From: Desulfobulbaceae bacterium
GTDB taxonomy: Bacteria; Desulfobacterota; Desulfobulbia; Desulfobulbales; SURF-16
Reading direction: 5' to 3'
DNA: 36,704 nt
Assembly (NCBI GenBank): GCA_002868945.1
Contig: PKTX01000071.1
Location: 1-36,704, forward strand
Positions 1 through 8,001 of the stretch are shown piece by piece; positions within the stretch are counted from its first letter, which is position 1, and each line of letters begins with the position of its first letter. The translations under genes were made by a program, and so were the position numbers. Below the pieces are notes generated by a model, which had not been told where the DNA came from, made no database searches, and worked only from the letters and a program-made list of their open reading frames with translations.

Positions 1-110
1 AAGACACGAAGGCACAAAGAAAAACATAAAAACAAGAAGATCTTTGTGCCTTTGTGGTTAAAGGCATAGTTGCATAAATATACAAAACTTTAAGTGATAC
101 ACTGCACTAG
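1..110 (-). repeat. Dispersed stop-codon repeat (family C), copy 1
   Basis: Read on the minus strand this matches 16661-16815 of the plus strand almost base for base over its first 50 positions, starting CTAGTGCAGT. It then continues into a hairpin whose arms are at about 5-20 and 41-56 (CACAAAGGCACAAAGA type). The TAG near its start is the stop codon of the yciO-like gene. The hairpin may end transcription of that gene. The element is probably cut by the window edge. The homology is seen directly; the terminator role is inferred. Confidence 0.75.
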
Positions 111-712
111 AAGAAGATGGTGACATCGCCCTTGCCTTCTCTGAGCACCACCGGCTCCGCCTCCACAAGTGAGACCACCGACGAAGGCAGCGGATAGAGA
201 TCACCGCCGTCAATAATCTCCTCCACCCGGTTACCAAAGAGCTGCTCCACCTCAAAGGCGGAGGAGGGCAGCTCATGACCATCGAGACCGGCCGAGGTGG
301 TGGCAATGGGATTGCCCAGCCGTTCAACCAGCATCCGGCAGATGGGGCTGTCAGGCACCCTGATCCCCACACTCTTCTGTTTGGAGATCATGATTTTGGG
401 CACAATCTTCATGGTGGGCAAGACAAAGGTATAAGGGCCGGGCAGATTCTTTTTCATCACCCGGTAGGCGGTATTGGACAGGTAGCAATAGGTGCTGACA
501 TCCTTGAGATCGCAGCAGATAAAACTAAAAGGTTTCTGCTTGGGCCGCCCCTTGATCTGGTGCAGTCGCTTGACAGCCTTCTGGTTGAAGATATCGCAGC
601 CCATGCCATACACCGTGTCCGTGGGATAACAGATGATGCCGCCACGGCGGAGAATTTCAACGGCCTTATCGATCAATCTTGACTGGGGGTTATCAGAGTT
701 GATATACAACAT
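107..712 (-). CDS. yciO: Sua5/YciO/YrdC-family protein, YciO-like
   Basis: This 201-residue single-domain protein belongs to the family that makes threonylcarbamoyl-AMP for the t6A modification of tRNA position 37. Seen in the sequence are the N-terminal YPTDTVYGMGCD segment, the nucleotide-binding stretch around KGRPKQKPF, the GIRVPDSPI segment and the ending VVLREGKGDVTIFF. The overall layout, including NPQSRLIDKAVEI near the start and LREGKGDV at the end, follows E. coli YciO more closely than TsaC. However, it keeps the KGRPK..KP motif that is typical of active TsaC/Sua5 proteins. YciO has a weaker or less certain role in t6A synthesis, so the exact function is open. Its stop codon lies inside a dispersed repeat. 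It is transcribed away from guaB. Confidence 0.85.
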   Translation of the reverse strand: MLYINSDNPQSRLIDKAVEILRRGGIICYPTDTVYGMGCDIFNQKAVKRLHQIKGRPKQKPFSFICCDLKDVSTYCYLSNTAYRVMKKNLPGPYTFVLPTMKIVPKIMISKQKSVGIRVPDSPICRMLVERLGNPIATTSAGLDGHELPSSAFEVEQLFGNRVEEIIDGGDLYPLPSSVVSLVEAEPVVLREGKGDVTIFF

Positions 713-733
713 AAGAAAAGTATCAAATGAAAC

Positions 734-768
734 GGCCTGCGTTGTTGGAAGCAGGCCTTTTCTTTTTT
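734..768 (+). terminator. Intrinsic terminator-like hairpin upstream of guaB
   Basis: A perfect 7-bp stem (GGCCTGC at 734-740, GCAGGCC at 751-757) with a 10-base loop is followed by TTTTCTTTTTT. It points along the plus strand, yet no plus-strand gene precedes it within the window. It could insulate guaB or act within a longer leader. Confidence 0.6.
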
Positions 769-1082
769 AGTAAGGGTTGCCGAGCCACGAAGTGTAACCC
801 AATGGGTATCTCATTATGAAAGATACCCTAACGACATTCCCTTTGAACGGCGCTGCCGGCTTGCCGATGGAGCGGCCCCGGGAAAACACGGCTACAACCT
901 TGTGCTAAACCAGGTATTCATATACTGGGACAAGGGCCTGCTGGCAAACCTTTTTTTCACAACGGCCTGGTGAGCCGCTCGCACCGCCAACACTCATAAA
1001 AAGCTAAAGAACTCATCATACGCAATCTTTACCACAGCTCGCCCTTACGGGGCAGAGCTTGACCCAGAAAGGAATTGAAAAA
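769..1082 (+). other. Region upstream of guaB: two hairpins and a possible gene remnant
   Basis: No intact gene is seen here. Two hairpins follow each other: GGGTT at 774-778 with AACCC at 796-800, and GGGTATCT at 804-811 with AGATACCC at 821-828. One plus-strand frame stays open from 731 to a TGA at 971-973 and has protein-like composition near its end (NQVFIYWDKGLLANLFF), but it has no plausible start. It may be the tail of a lost gene. No convincing sigma-70 promoter was found for guaB. Confidence 0.35.
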
Positions 1083-2534
1083 ATGTTATCAGACACCATC
1101 GAACATGCCTATACATTTGACGATCTTCTTCTCATGCCTGGTGCCTCGGAGGTCTTACCCGACTCCGTGGACCTCGGCTGCCGACTGACCAAGGAGATCA
1201 CCCTGAACATTCCCATTGTCAGCGCGGCCATGGACACCGTCACCGAGCATCGTACCGCCATCACCCTGGCCCGGGAAGGCGGCATGGGCATTATCCACAA
1301 GAACATGACCATTGACCAGCAGGTGCTGCAGGTCAAGAAGGTCAAGAAGTCGGAATCGGGCATGGTCATTGACCCGGTAACCACCACGGAAGACTCCACC
1401 GTGGCCGAGGTCCAGGAGGTCATGGCCTCCTACAGAATCTCCGGCGTGCCGGTTCTGAAAAACGGCAAGCTGGTCGGTATTGTCACCAACCGCGACCTGC
1501 GTTTTGTCTCGGACCAGGGTCTGCGGGTCAAGGATGTCATGACCTCCAAAAACCTGGTTACGGCCAAGGCGGGCATTACCATGGAGCAATCCAAGGCCCT
1601 GCTCCACGAGCATCGTATTGAAAAGCTTCTGGTTGTTGATGACAAGGGCGCCCTCACCGGTCTGATCACCATCAAGGATCTGGAAAAGATCAAAAAATAC
1701 CCCAATGCCGCCAAGGACTCCCTGGGGCGTTTACGGGTGGGGGCGGCCATTGGCATCGGCACAGAGATGGACAACATCGCCGCCCTGGTTGCTGCCGGTG
1801 TGGATGTCGTGGTCCTGGACTCGGCCCATGGCCATTCACGAAATGTGCTTAACACCCTGAAGGCGGTAAAAGAGGCCTTCCCAAACCTGCCGGTCATTGC
1901 CGGTAATGTCGCCACGGCAGAGGGCACCGAGGCCCTGATCAAGGCCGGCGCCGATTGCGTCAAGGTGGGTGTCGGTCCCGGTTCCATCTGCACCACCCGC
2001 ATAGTTGCCGGTGTCGGCGTCCCCCAAATGTCAGCCATCTATAACTGCTCTCGCACCGCCGCCCAGTACGGCGTACCCATTATCGGCGACGGCGGCATCA
2101 AGCACTCCGGCGACATCACCAAGGCCCTGGCAGCCGGCGCCGACATCATCATGGCCGGCAGTCTCTTTGCCGGCACGGACGAGTCGCCGGGCGAGACCTT
2201 TCTCTATCAGGGGCGCACCTATAAGGGCTATCGCGGCATGGGCTCCCTTGGTGCCATGCAACGCGGCAGCAGCGACCGCTATTTCCAGGACAAGACCACA
2301 AAGTATGTCCCTGAGGGCATTGAGGGCAAGGTCCCCTACAAAGGGCCCCTGGCCGAGATCATCTATCAGCTCATGGGCGGTTTAAGCTCCGGCATGGGCT
2401 ATGTGGGTGCCGCCACCATCCGGGAGCTGCACACCAAGGCCCGTTTTGTCAAAATCAGCCCGGCCGGTCTGCGCGAAAGCCATGTCCATGACGTTATTAT
2501 CACCAAGGAGGCGCCAAACTACCGCCTCGGCTAG
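1083..2534 (+). CDS. guaB: Inosine-5'-monophosphate dehydrogenase
   Basis: GuaB oxidises IMP to XMP with NAD+, the committed step of guanine nucleotide synthesis in the cytoplasm. The 483-residue product has the usual length. The N-terminal [10 protein letters not shown] opens the TIM barrel. Two CBS domains occupy about residues 95-205. The catalytic loop GPGSICTTR carries Cys303, and the flap region [11 protein letters not shown] follows. I chose the ATG at 1083 because AAAGGA lies 9-13 bases upstream; an in-frame TTG at 1059 would add eight residues unlike the family. guaA follows 185 bases later on the same strand, so the two are likely co-transcribed. Confidence 0.97.
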   Translation: MLSDTIEHAYTFDDLLLMPGASEVLPDSVDLGCRLTKEITLNIPIVSAAMDTVTEHRTAITLAREGGMGIIHKNMTIDQQVLQVKKVKKSESGMVIDPVTTTEDSTVAEVQEVMASYRISGVPVLKNGKLVGIVTNRDLRFVSDQGLRVKDVMTSKNLVTAKAGITMEQSKALLHEHRIEKLLVVDDKGALTGLITIKDLEKIKKYPNAAKDSLGRLRVGAAIGIGTEMDNIAALVAAGVDVVVLDSAHGHSRNVLNTLKAVKEAFPNLPVIAGNVATAEGTEALIKAGADCVKVGVGPGSICTTRIVAGVGVPQMSAIYNCSRTAAQYGVPIIGDGGIKHSGDITKALAAGADIIMAGSLFAGTDESPGETFLYQGRTYKGYRGMGSLGAMQRGSSDRYFQDKTTKYVPEGIEGKVPYKGPLAEIIYQLMGGLSSGMGYVGAATIRELHTKARFVKISPAGLRESHVHDVIITKEAPNYRLG

Positions 2535-2719
2535 CCCGACTGTTGCCCGGCTAGGATGGGAAGGCCGCATCACGGCCAGATATGCCGCCCCGCCTCTTCA
2601 GGTCTTGTGGGGGCATATCACGGCCGGGCCTGTTCACCCATACCACGGCAAAAGCCGATACTCTTACCAAAGGGTATCTTGATACAATTACAGCAGTATA
2701 CCTCAACACCATACCTATC
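2535..2719 (+). other. Structured guaB-guaA spacer
   Basis: The spacer can fold into several hairpins. GGCCG/CGGCC lies at about 2563-2577. A longer stem pairs 2580-2591 with 2609-2618 (ATATGCC.. with ..GGCATAT). GATACTC at 2657-2663 pairs with GGGTATC at 2672-2678. The string ATCACGGCC occurs twice, at about 2569 and 2617. No T-tract follows, so these are not classical terminators; they could affect RNA processing or guaA translation. Confidence 0.4.
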
Positions 2720-4270
2720 ATGAATATTCACAGTGAAAAGATACTTATCCTCGACTTCGGCTCCCAGACCACCCAGCTCATTGCCCGGCGTATCCGGGAG
2801 CAAAAGGTCTATTGCGAGATCCATCCGTTCCATACCGATCTTGCCAAGATCAAGGAACTAAAAGCCTCCGGCCTGATCCTCTCCGGCGGGCCGCGTTCCG
2901 TCTACGACGAGGGGGCGCCCAAATGCGATCCGGGCGTTTTTGAGCTGGGCATTCCGGTGCTTGGCATCTGCTACGGCGCCCAGCTTATGGTGCAGGAGAT
3001 GGGCGGCAAGGTGGAAAAGGCCTCCAAACGCGAGTTCGGCAAATCAGTCCTTGACATTACCTTCACCGACGGCCTCTTTTCTGGCCTGGGCAGTACCAGC
3101 GGCGAATGCCAGGTCTGGATGAGCCATGGCGACCGGATCGAACAGCTCCCCAAGGAATTTATCGTTTCCGCCACCAGTGAGCACTCTCCCTATGCGGCCA
3201 TCCGTCACCAGAGTAAAGCCCTGGTCGGTGTCCAGTTCCATCCCGAGGTGGCCCACACCCTGATCGGCACCGACATCCTGCGCAATTTCCTCTTTAAGAT
3301 CTGCAACTGCTCGCCCACCTGGACCATGGGCTCCTTTATCGACACCACGGTGGAGGCCATCCAGCAGAAGGTGGGCAGCGACCAGGTGATCTGCGCCCTG
3401 TCCGGCGGTGTTGATTCGGCGGTCACCGCCGCCCTGATCCACCGGGCCATCGGCGACCAACTCACCTGCATCTATGTCAACAACGGCCTGATGCGCACCG
3501 GCGAGACCGCCACTCTGCTCAAATTCTTTGCCGAAACCACCCATCTCAAGGTCATTGACGTTGATGCGGTCGACTATTTTCTCGATGAACTGCAGGGGGT
3601 TATTGATCCGGAAATAAAACGCAAAAAAATCGGCTACGGCTTTATCAAGATCTTTGAAGAGGAGGCCAAAAAGCTCGGCAATGTCAAATATCTGGCCCAG
3701 GGCACCCTTTATCCCGACGTTATTGAAAGCGTTGCCCTGGACGGCGGCACAGTGATCAAGTCACATCACAATGTCGGCGGCCTGCCGGAGATCATGAAAC
3801 TTGACCTCATTGAACCGCTGCGCGAACTGTTCAAGGATGAGGTGCGTCTCCTGGGTCTTGAACTTGGTCTGCCGGAAGAAGCGGTCTTCCGGCAACCCTT
3901 TCCCGGCCCCGGCCTGGGTATCCGCATCATGGGCGAGGTGAGCCGTGAACGCCTCGATATTCTGCGCCAGGCCGATGTCATTGTCCTGGAAGAGATGAAG
4001 AGGAGTGGCTGGTATCGCAAGGTCTGGCAATCCTTTGCCGTACTATTGCCCATCCAGACCGTCGGCGTCATGGGCGATGAACGAACCTATGAGAATGTCA
4101 TTGCCCTGCGTTGCGTGGACAGCCTCGACGCCATGACAGCCGACTGGTCCAAACTGCCCTATGAGCTGATCGGCCGCATCTCCAACCGCATCATCAACGA
4201 GGTGCATGGCGTCAACCGGGTGGTCTTTGATGTCTCATCCAAGCCGCCCAGCACCATTGAGTGGGAATAA
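2720..4270 (+). CDS. guaA: GMP synthase (glutamine-hydrolysing)
   Basis: GuaA converts XMP to GMP using ATP and ammonia drawn from glutamine. The 516-residue protein is full length. The class I glutamine amidotransferase domain covers about residues 6-195, with nucleophile Cys84 in LGICYGAQ and the His174/Glu176 pair in QFHPEV. The ATP pyrophosphatase domain follows, with the PP-loop SGGVDS at 228-233. The C-terminal dimerisation domain ends in the family-typical PPSTIEWE. The start at 2720 is set by alignment to the family N-terminus (KILILDFGSQ). There is no clear Shine-Dalgarno sequence, which suggests weak or coupled translation. Confidence 0.97.
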   Translation: MNIHSEKILILDFGSQTTQLIARRIREQKVYCEIHPFHTDLAKIKELKASGLILSGGPRSVYDEGAPKCDPGVFELGIPVLGICYGAQLMVQEMGGKVEKASKREFGKSVLDITFTDGLFSGLGSTSGECQVWMSHGDRIEQLPKEFIVSATSEHSPYAAIRHQSKALVGVQFHPEVAHTLIGTDILRNFLFKICNCSPTWTMGSFIDTTVEAIQQKVGSDQVICALSGGVDSAVTAALIHRAIGDQLTCIYVNNGLMRTGETATLLKFFAETTHLKVIDVDAVDYFLDELQGVIDPEIKRKKIGYGFIKIFEEEAKKLGNVKYLAQGTLYPDVIESVALDGGTVIKSHHNVGGLPEIMKLDLIEPLRELFKDEVRLLGLELGLPEEAVFRQPFPGPGLGIRIMGEVSRERLDILRQADVIVLEEMKRSGWYRKVWQSFAVLLPIQTVGVMGDERTYENVIALRCVDSLDAMTADWSKLPYELIGRISNRIINEVHGVNRVVFDVSSKPPSTIEWE

Positions 4271-4323
4271 GGTGCCGCCCCGGCCCGACACGGTTCTTCA
4301 ATACAACAAAAAGTAGAATAATT

Positions 4324-5103
4324 ATGCTGAAAACTGGTATTTACGTGGACGCTGAAAACATCCGCCTCTCTGGCGGTTATGGCATGCGCTACGACATCCT
4401 GGTGGATCTGGCCAACACCAACAACTCGACCATGCTGCGCGCCAACTCCTATCTGGCCGAGGATAAACAACGCACCCAGGAGGATGGCGAGTATCGTCAC
4501 AAACTCTATGCCTACCACGATGTCCTGCGCAAATGCGGCTTCAAGGTCATCAAAAAATATGTCAAACATTACGTTGACGACGAGGGGGTGGTGACCACCA
4601 AGGCCAATGCCGACATGGACCTGGCCATTGACGCCATCCTCCAGTCCCGTAACCTGGACCGCATTATTCTGCTCACCGGGGACGGCGACTTTATCCGTCT
4701 GGTGACGGCCCTGCAGAACAAGGGCTGCCGCGTTGAGGTGATCGGCTTTAACAATGTCAGCAATGACCTGCGCGAGGCGGCCGACATCTACCTCTCCGGC
4801 TTCCTGGTGCCCGGTCTACTCCCCTTCCCTGCCGATCTGGAGGGCGACAACTGGTATCGCGGCACCGTGGCCACCTACAAGGCGGACCGCGGTTTCGGAT
4901 TTTTACGCTATTACTTCTTTACTCCGGCAGGTCTGAAGGCGCAGACCGTCTTTTTCCACTGCTCCAAGTCCGCCCATGAACAGGAGGCGCAGGTCTTTAC
5001 CCAGCCCGGTAAGATTTTCGAGTTCCAGATAGTGCCGACCTCACGCGATTCCGCCAAGGTGGAGGCTCAGAACATCCGCCTGCTCAAGGCGGACAACTAC
5101 TAA
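4324..5103 (+). CDS. NYN (PIN-like) nuclease-type protein with C-terminal cold-shock-like domain
   Basis: The 259-residue protein has two parts. Residues 3-165 match the NYN/LabA-type PIN-like fold, with the expected acidic residues: Asp9 (YVDAEN), Asp97/Asp99 (NADMDLAID) and Asp120/Asp122 (LLTGDGDF). Such domains bind metal and usually cut RNA. Residues 176-258 resemble a cold-shock/S1-like OB fold, with RGFGFLRYY and VFFHCS standing in for the RNP1 and RNP2 motifs. Together they suggest an RNA-binding ribonuclease; the substrate is unknown. The start at 4324 fits the NYN N-terminus; the ribosome-binding site is weak. It follows guaA by 53 bases and could share its transcript. Confidence 0.85.
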   Translation: MLKTGIYVDAENIRLSGGYGMRYDILVDLANTNNSTMLRANSYLAEDKQRTQEDGEYRHKLYAYHDVLRKCGFKVIKKYVKHYVDDEGVVTTKANADMDLAIDAILQSRNLDRIILLTGDGDFIRLVTALQNKGCRVEVIGFNNVSNDLREAADIYLSGFLVPGLLPFPADLEGDNWYRGTVATYKADRGFGFLRYYFFTPAGLKAQTVFFHCSKSAHEQEAQVFTQPGKIFEFQIVPTSRDSAKVEAQNIRLLKADNY

Positions 5104-5473
5104 CAGCCCTTCGCGGCAAAATCGTCACGCAATGTCGGCACCTGCCTCACCGTCGGCAAGCCGGAGCAGAGGCCAAGAGCAGCGACGGGATCTCTCGTGC
5201 AAGCTGCTTCTCTTTCTGCAGGGGAACAACAAAGAGGAGCGGCCGGGCTTAAGCGCGCACTTATGGTCAGCTTAGCCCTGCTCCCCCCTGTCGGCAGCCG
5301 TGCCAAACATTTGAAGTCGGGCCCTTGCCGTATGGCAGCCTTTTTTATTTTCTCAACTTTTCTTTTGCGCCGCATCTGTTGTAAAATAACGAAGTTATGC
5401 CTCCATATCGTGCGGGTTTACTGCTGGCCCGATACCATTGTTATTGTCAGAATCACCTTCACCCCCTTCTCCC
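5104..5473 (+). other. Gene-free region upstream of the GAF kinase
   Basis: No gene is supported here. The plus strand can pair GCAGA/AGAGCAGC (5166-5183) with GCTGCT/TCTGC (5203-5219). It can also pair GGGCTTAAGC (5245-5254) with GCTTAGCCC (5270-5278). A short TGCC/GGCA stem near 5327-5338 is followed by a T-rich run, which may be a weak terminator for the gene upstream. Confidence 0.35.
5359..5387 (+). promoter_or_regulatory. Candidate sigma-70 promoter for the kinase operon
   Basis: TAAAAT at 5382-5387 is a good -10 box. With a 17-base spacer, the -35 position reads TTTCTT (5359-5364), which is weak. It lies about 87 bases upstream of the chosen kinase start. Confidence 0.3.
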
Positions 5474-6736
5474 ATGCCCATGAAAGCCTTGAGCCCCCAT
5501 GCCGTTTCCGACCCAGAGACAGCGATCCGTCTGCTGGACACCATTCTGCTCATTGCCGACACCATGAACAGCAATGAACCGCAATCCCAGACAAAAATGG
5601 ACAAGATTCTCTCCATCGTCCTGGACTATCTCGGCGCGGAACAGGGCTCGATCATGGTGCTGGAGCGCTGCAAACTGGTGGTCTGCGCCGCAACGCGAGC
5701 GGAGATCATCGGCATGAAACAGCCGCTGGCGGCGGATATGGTCGCCTCCTGGGTGGCTCGCCAGGGAGAACCCCTCTTTATCGAAGACATCTCCAAGGAT
5801 AAACGCTTTCCCATGCGCGGCGGCGGTACCTACAAGAAGAATTCGCTGCTCTGCGTCCCCATTTTCCACAAGAACAAGGTAGCCGGCACCATCAATGTCA
5901 CGGACAAGGCCGGCAATCGTCATCTGCTCAAGCAGGATGTTCAACTCCTCCTGCATTTCAGCAGCATCATCATCTGGGGCATGGTCCTGGAGGATCTGCA
6001 GAACAAATTAACCAAGCAGCGCTCCACCCTGCGCAAGCGCAACAAAGAGCTGCAACGCCAACAGGAGCTACGCAGCCAGCTCTCCAGCATGCTCATCCAC
6101 GACCTCAAGACCCCCTTGGCCGAAGTGGTGGCCAATCTCGATATTCTTTCCTACACTATTACCGGCGACAACAAGGAGTTTCTCGAAGGAGCGCAAATCG
6201 GCTGCGATCTTGCGGTTCGCATGGTGAGCAACCTGGTCAGTATCGACAAGATCTCGGACGGCAAACAGCAGCTTCTCCGGGAGAATGTCAACCCCCATGA
6301 ACTGCTCACCGAGGCCCTCTCCTCCATTCAGGCCATTGCCCGCCTCAAGGATATTACCATTGTCCACAACCAGGAGGCCGGTGTTGACCTGCCGGAGCTG
6401 CGCATTGACCGCACCTTGATTCTCCGCGTCTTTCAGAACATTCTGGCCAATGCCGTGAGTTACTCCAGCGCTGACACCAAAATTACCGCCGGCATCCGCC
6501 CCGGCGACGACCATGTGCTTTTCATGTTTATTGATGAAGGCCCCGGCATTCCAAGCACCATGAGTGAGGCCATCTTTGATAAATACGCCCGCCTGTCAAG
6601 CCAGCATGACGCCCTGGTGGGAACCGGCATGGGCCTTCATTTCTGCAGACTTGCCGTTGAACTGCACAACGGCAGGATCTGGGTTGAAGGCAGCGAGGGG
6701 CAGGGAAGCTGTTTTTTTGTAGAACTCCCCCTCTAG
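5474..6736 (+). CDS. Soluble GAF-domain sensor histidine kinase
   Basis: The 420-residue protein has no membrane segment. A GAF domain covers about residues 20-165 (GAEQGSIMVLE, LCVPIFHKNKVAGTINV). A coiled coil at about 172-202 leads to a dimerisation/phosphoacceptor helix with His209 in IHDLKTPLAE. The ATPase domain occupies about residues 300-420, with N-box NILANAVSYSS, G1 DEGPGIP and G2 GTGMGLHFCRLA. The ligand of the GAF domain cannot be read from sequence. Two nearby ATG codons (5474 and 5480) are possible starts and neither has a clear ribosome-binding site. The receiver-TPR gene begins four bases after its stop, so it is the likely phosphotransfer partner. Confidence 0.88.
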   Translation: MPMKALSPHAVSDPETAIRLLDTILLIADTMNSNEPQSQTKMDKILSIVLDYLGAEQGSIMVLERCKLVVCAATRAEIIGMKQPLAADMVASWVARQGEPLFIEDISKDKRFPMRGGGTYKKNSLLCVPIFHKNKVAGTINVTDKAGNRHLLKQDVQLLLHFSSIIIWGMVLEDLQNKLTKQRSTLRKRNKELQRQQELRSQLSSMLIHDLKTPLAEVVANLDILSYTITGDNKEFLEGAQIGCDLAVRMVSNLVSIDKISDGKQQLLRENVNPHELLTEALSSIQAIARLKDITIVHNQEAGVDLPELRIDRTLILRVFQNILANAVSYSSADTKITAGIRPGDDHVLFMFIDEGPGIPSTMSEAIFDKYARLSSQHDALVGTGMGLHFCRLAVELHNGRIWVEGSEGQGSCFFVELPL

Positions 6737-6740
6737 GGAT

Positions 6741-7916
6741 ATGACCGAGAGTGCGATGACTCCTCTTCACCCCAAAGATATGACCTTCCTGATCATTGAC
6801 GACATGGACAACATGCGCCGTTCCGTGCGCGCCATGCTCAAACTGATCCAGTACGGCAAAAAATTCTACGAAGCGCCCCACGGCAAAGAGGCCTGGAAGA
6901 TCCTGGCGGAACAGCAAATTCCCATCCATTTCATTATCTGCGACTACAACATGCCCTACATGAGCGGTACGGAGCTGCTGCACCGGCTCCGGGCCGACAA
7001 ACGGCTGCGCGACATCCCCTTTTTGATGATCACCGCCGACGCCAATAAGGAAATTGTTGCCGAGGCAGCCGAACACGATGTGGACGCCTACCTGACCAAA
7101 CCCTTTGTCACCGCCTCGCTGGAGACAAAGATTAATGAGCTTATCGACAAGGCCGCTCATCCCGATCTCACCACCAAACTGCTCAAGGAGTCGAGACTTG
7201 CCGAGGAGGAGGGGGACCTGAAAAAGGCCCTGCAACTGGCCATGGATGCGGCCAAGGCCAACAAGAACCTGTCACGTCCCTACCGCGAACTGGGCCGCCT
7301 CTTCATCAAGGCAAAAAACGTCAAACAGGCCATTGGCTACTTTGTCAAGGCCATTGACATCAACAGACTGGACGTCACCTCCTACCACTATCTTGGTCAG
7401 CTCTATCTACACCAAGGCAAAACGGACAAGGCCATCGACTACTACAGCAAGGCCATGGATATCAGCCCGCGCCACAGTGAACGCGGTTTTAAGTTCGTCG
7501 ACCTGCTTCTCAAGAAAGACCAGCCGCAAAAGGCGGAAAAGGTGCTGCGCCTGCTGCTCAAGCACGATCCCACCAACCAGGAGAATCTCGAAAAGATTGC
7601 CACCATCGCCGCCCATAACAACTTTCCGGATCTGGCCATCAAATGTTATAAAGATATCCTCAAAAATGCGCCACGTCGCCTCTCCATCCATAAGCAGTTG
7701 GGCCTGGCCCTCCAGCTGAAAGGCCAGCACAGCCAAGCCACCGCCTATCTGGAAAAGGCGGTCGACAAATTCAGCGAGGATGTCGAGCTGCACATTGCCC
7801 TGGCCCGCAGCTACCTGGAGATGAACATGTTGATCAGGGCGGATCGCCACGCGGCCAAGGCAGTGCAACTTGATCCCGGCAACCGTGAGGCAAAGACCAT
7901 TCTCAACCAATGCTGA
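6741..7916 (+). CDS. Response regulator: CheY-like receiver fused to TPR repeats
   Basis: The 391-residue protein starts with a complete receiver domain (residues 14-135): acidic pair Asp20/Asp21, phosphoacceptor Asp68 in IICDYNMP, Thr98 and Lys120 in LTKPF. From about residue 145 to the end it is a tandem of tetratricopeptide repeats (for example PYRELGRLFIKAKNVKQAIG and YHYLGQLYLHQGKTDKAIDY). It has no DNA-binding or enzymatic output domain, so the output is presumably protein-protein contact through the TPR surface. It sits four bases after the GAF kinase and 85 bases before the zinc-knuckle membrane protein, which is a plausible target. Other in-frame ATGs at 6756 and 6780 are possible starts. 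Confidence 0.88.
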   Translation: MTESAMTPLHPKDMTFLIIDDMDNMRRSVRAMLKLIQYGKKFYEAPHGKEAWKILAEQQIPIHFIICDYNMPYMSGTELLHRLRADKRLRDIPFLMITADANKEIVAEAAEHDVDAYLTKPFVTASLETKINELIDKAAHPDLTTKLLKESRLAEEEGDLKKALQLAMDAAKANKNLSRPYRELGRLFIKAKNVKQAIGYFVKAIDINRLDVTSYHYLGQLYLHQGKTDKAIDYYSKAMDISPRHSERGFKFVDLLLKKDQPQKAEKVLRLLLKHDPTNQENLEKIATIAAHNNFPDLAIKCYKDILKNAPRRLSIHKQLGLALQLKGQHSQATAYLEKAVDKFSEDVELHIALARSYLEMNMLIRADRHAAKAVQLDPGNREAKTILNQC

Positions 7917-8001
7917 AAACAGGCGCCAGAGAAACTTCTCCACGCTTTTACCCTCTTCCAGGCGCACCAGAAGAGGCGGACCCGGCATGACAGGTTAACA
8001 T

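Noticed and set aside
5197-5577. A 126-codon plus-strand open frame before the GAF kinase
   Set aside because: It has no ribosome-binding site or domain, overlaps the kinase start in another frame, and covers a likely structured leader.
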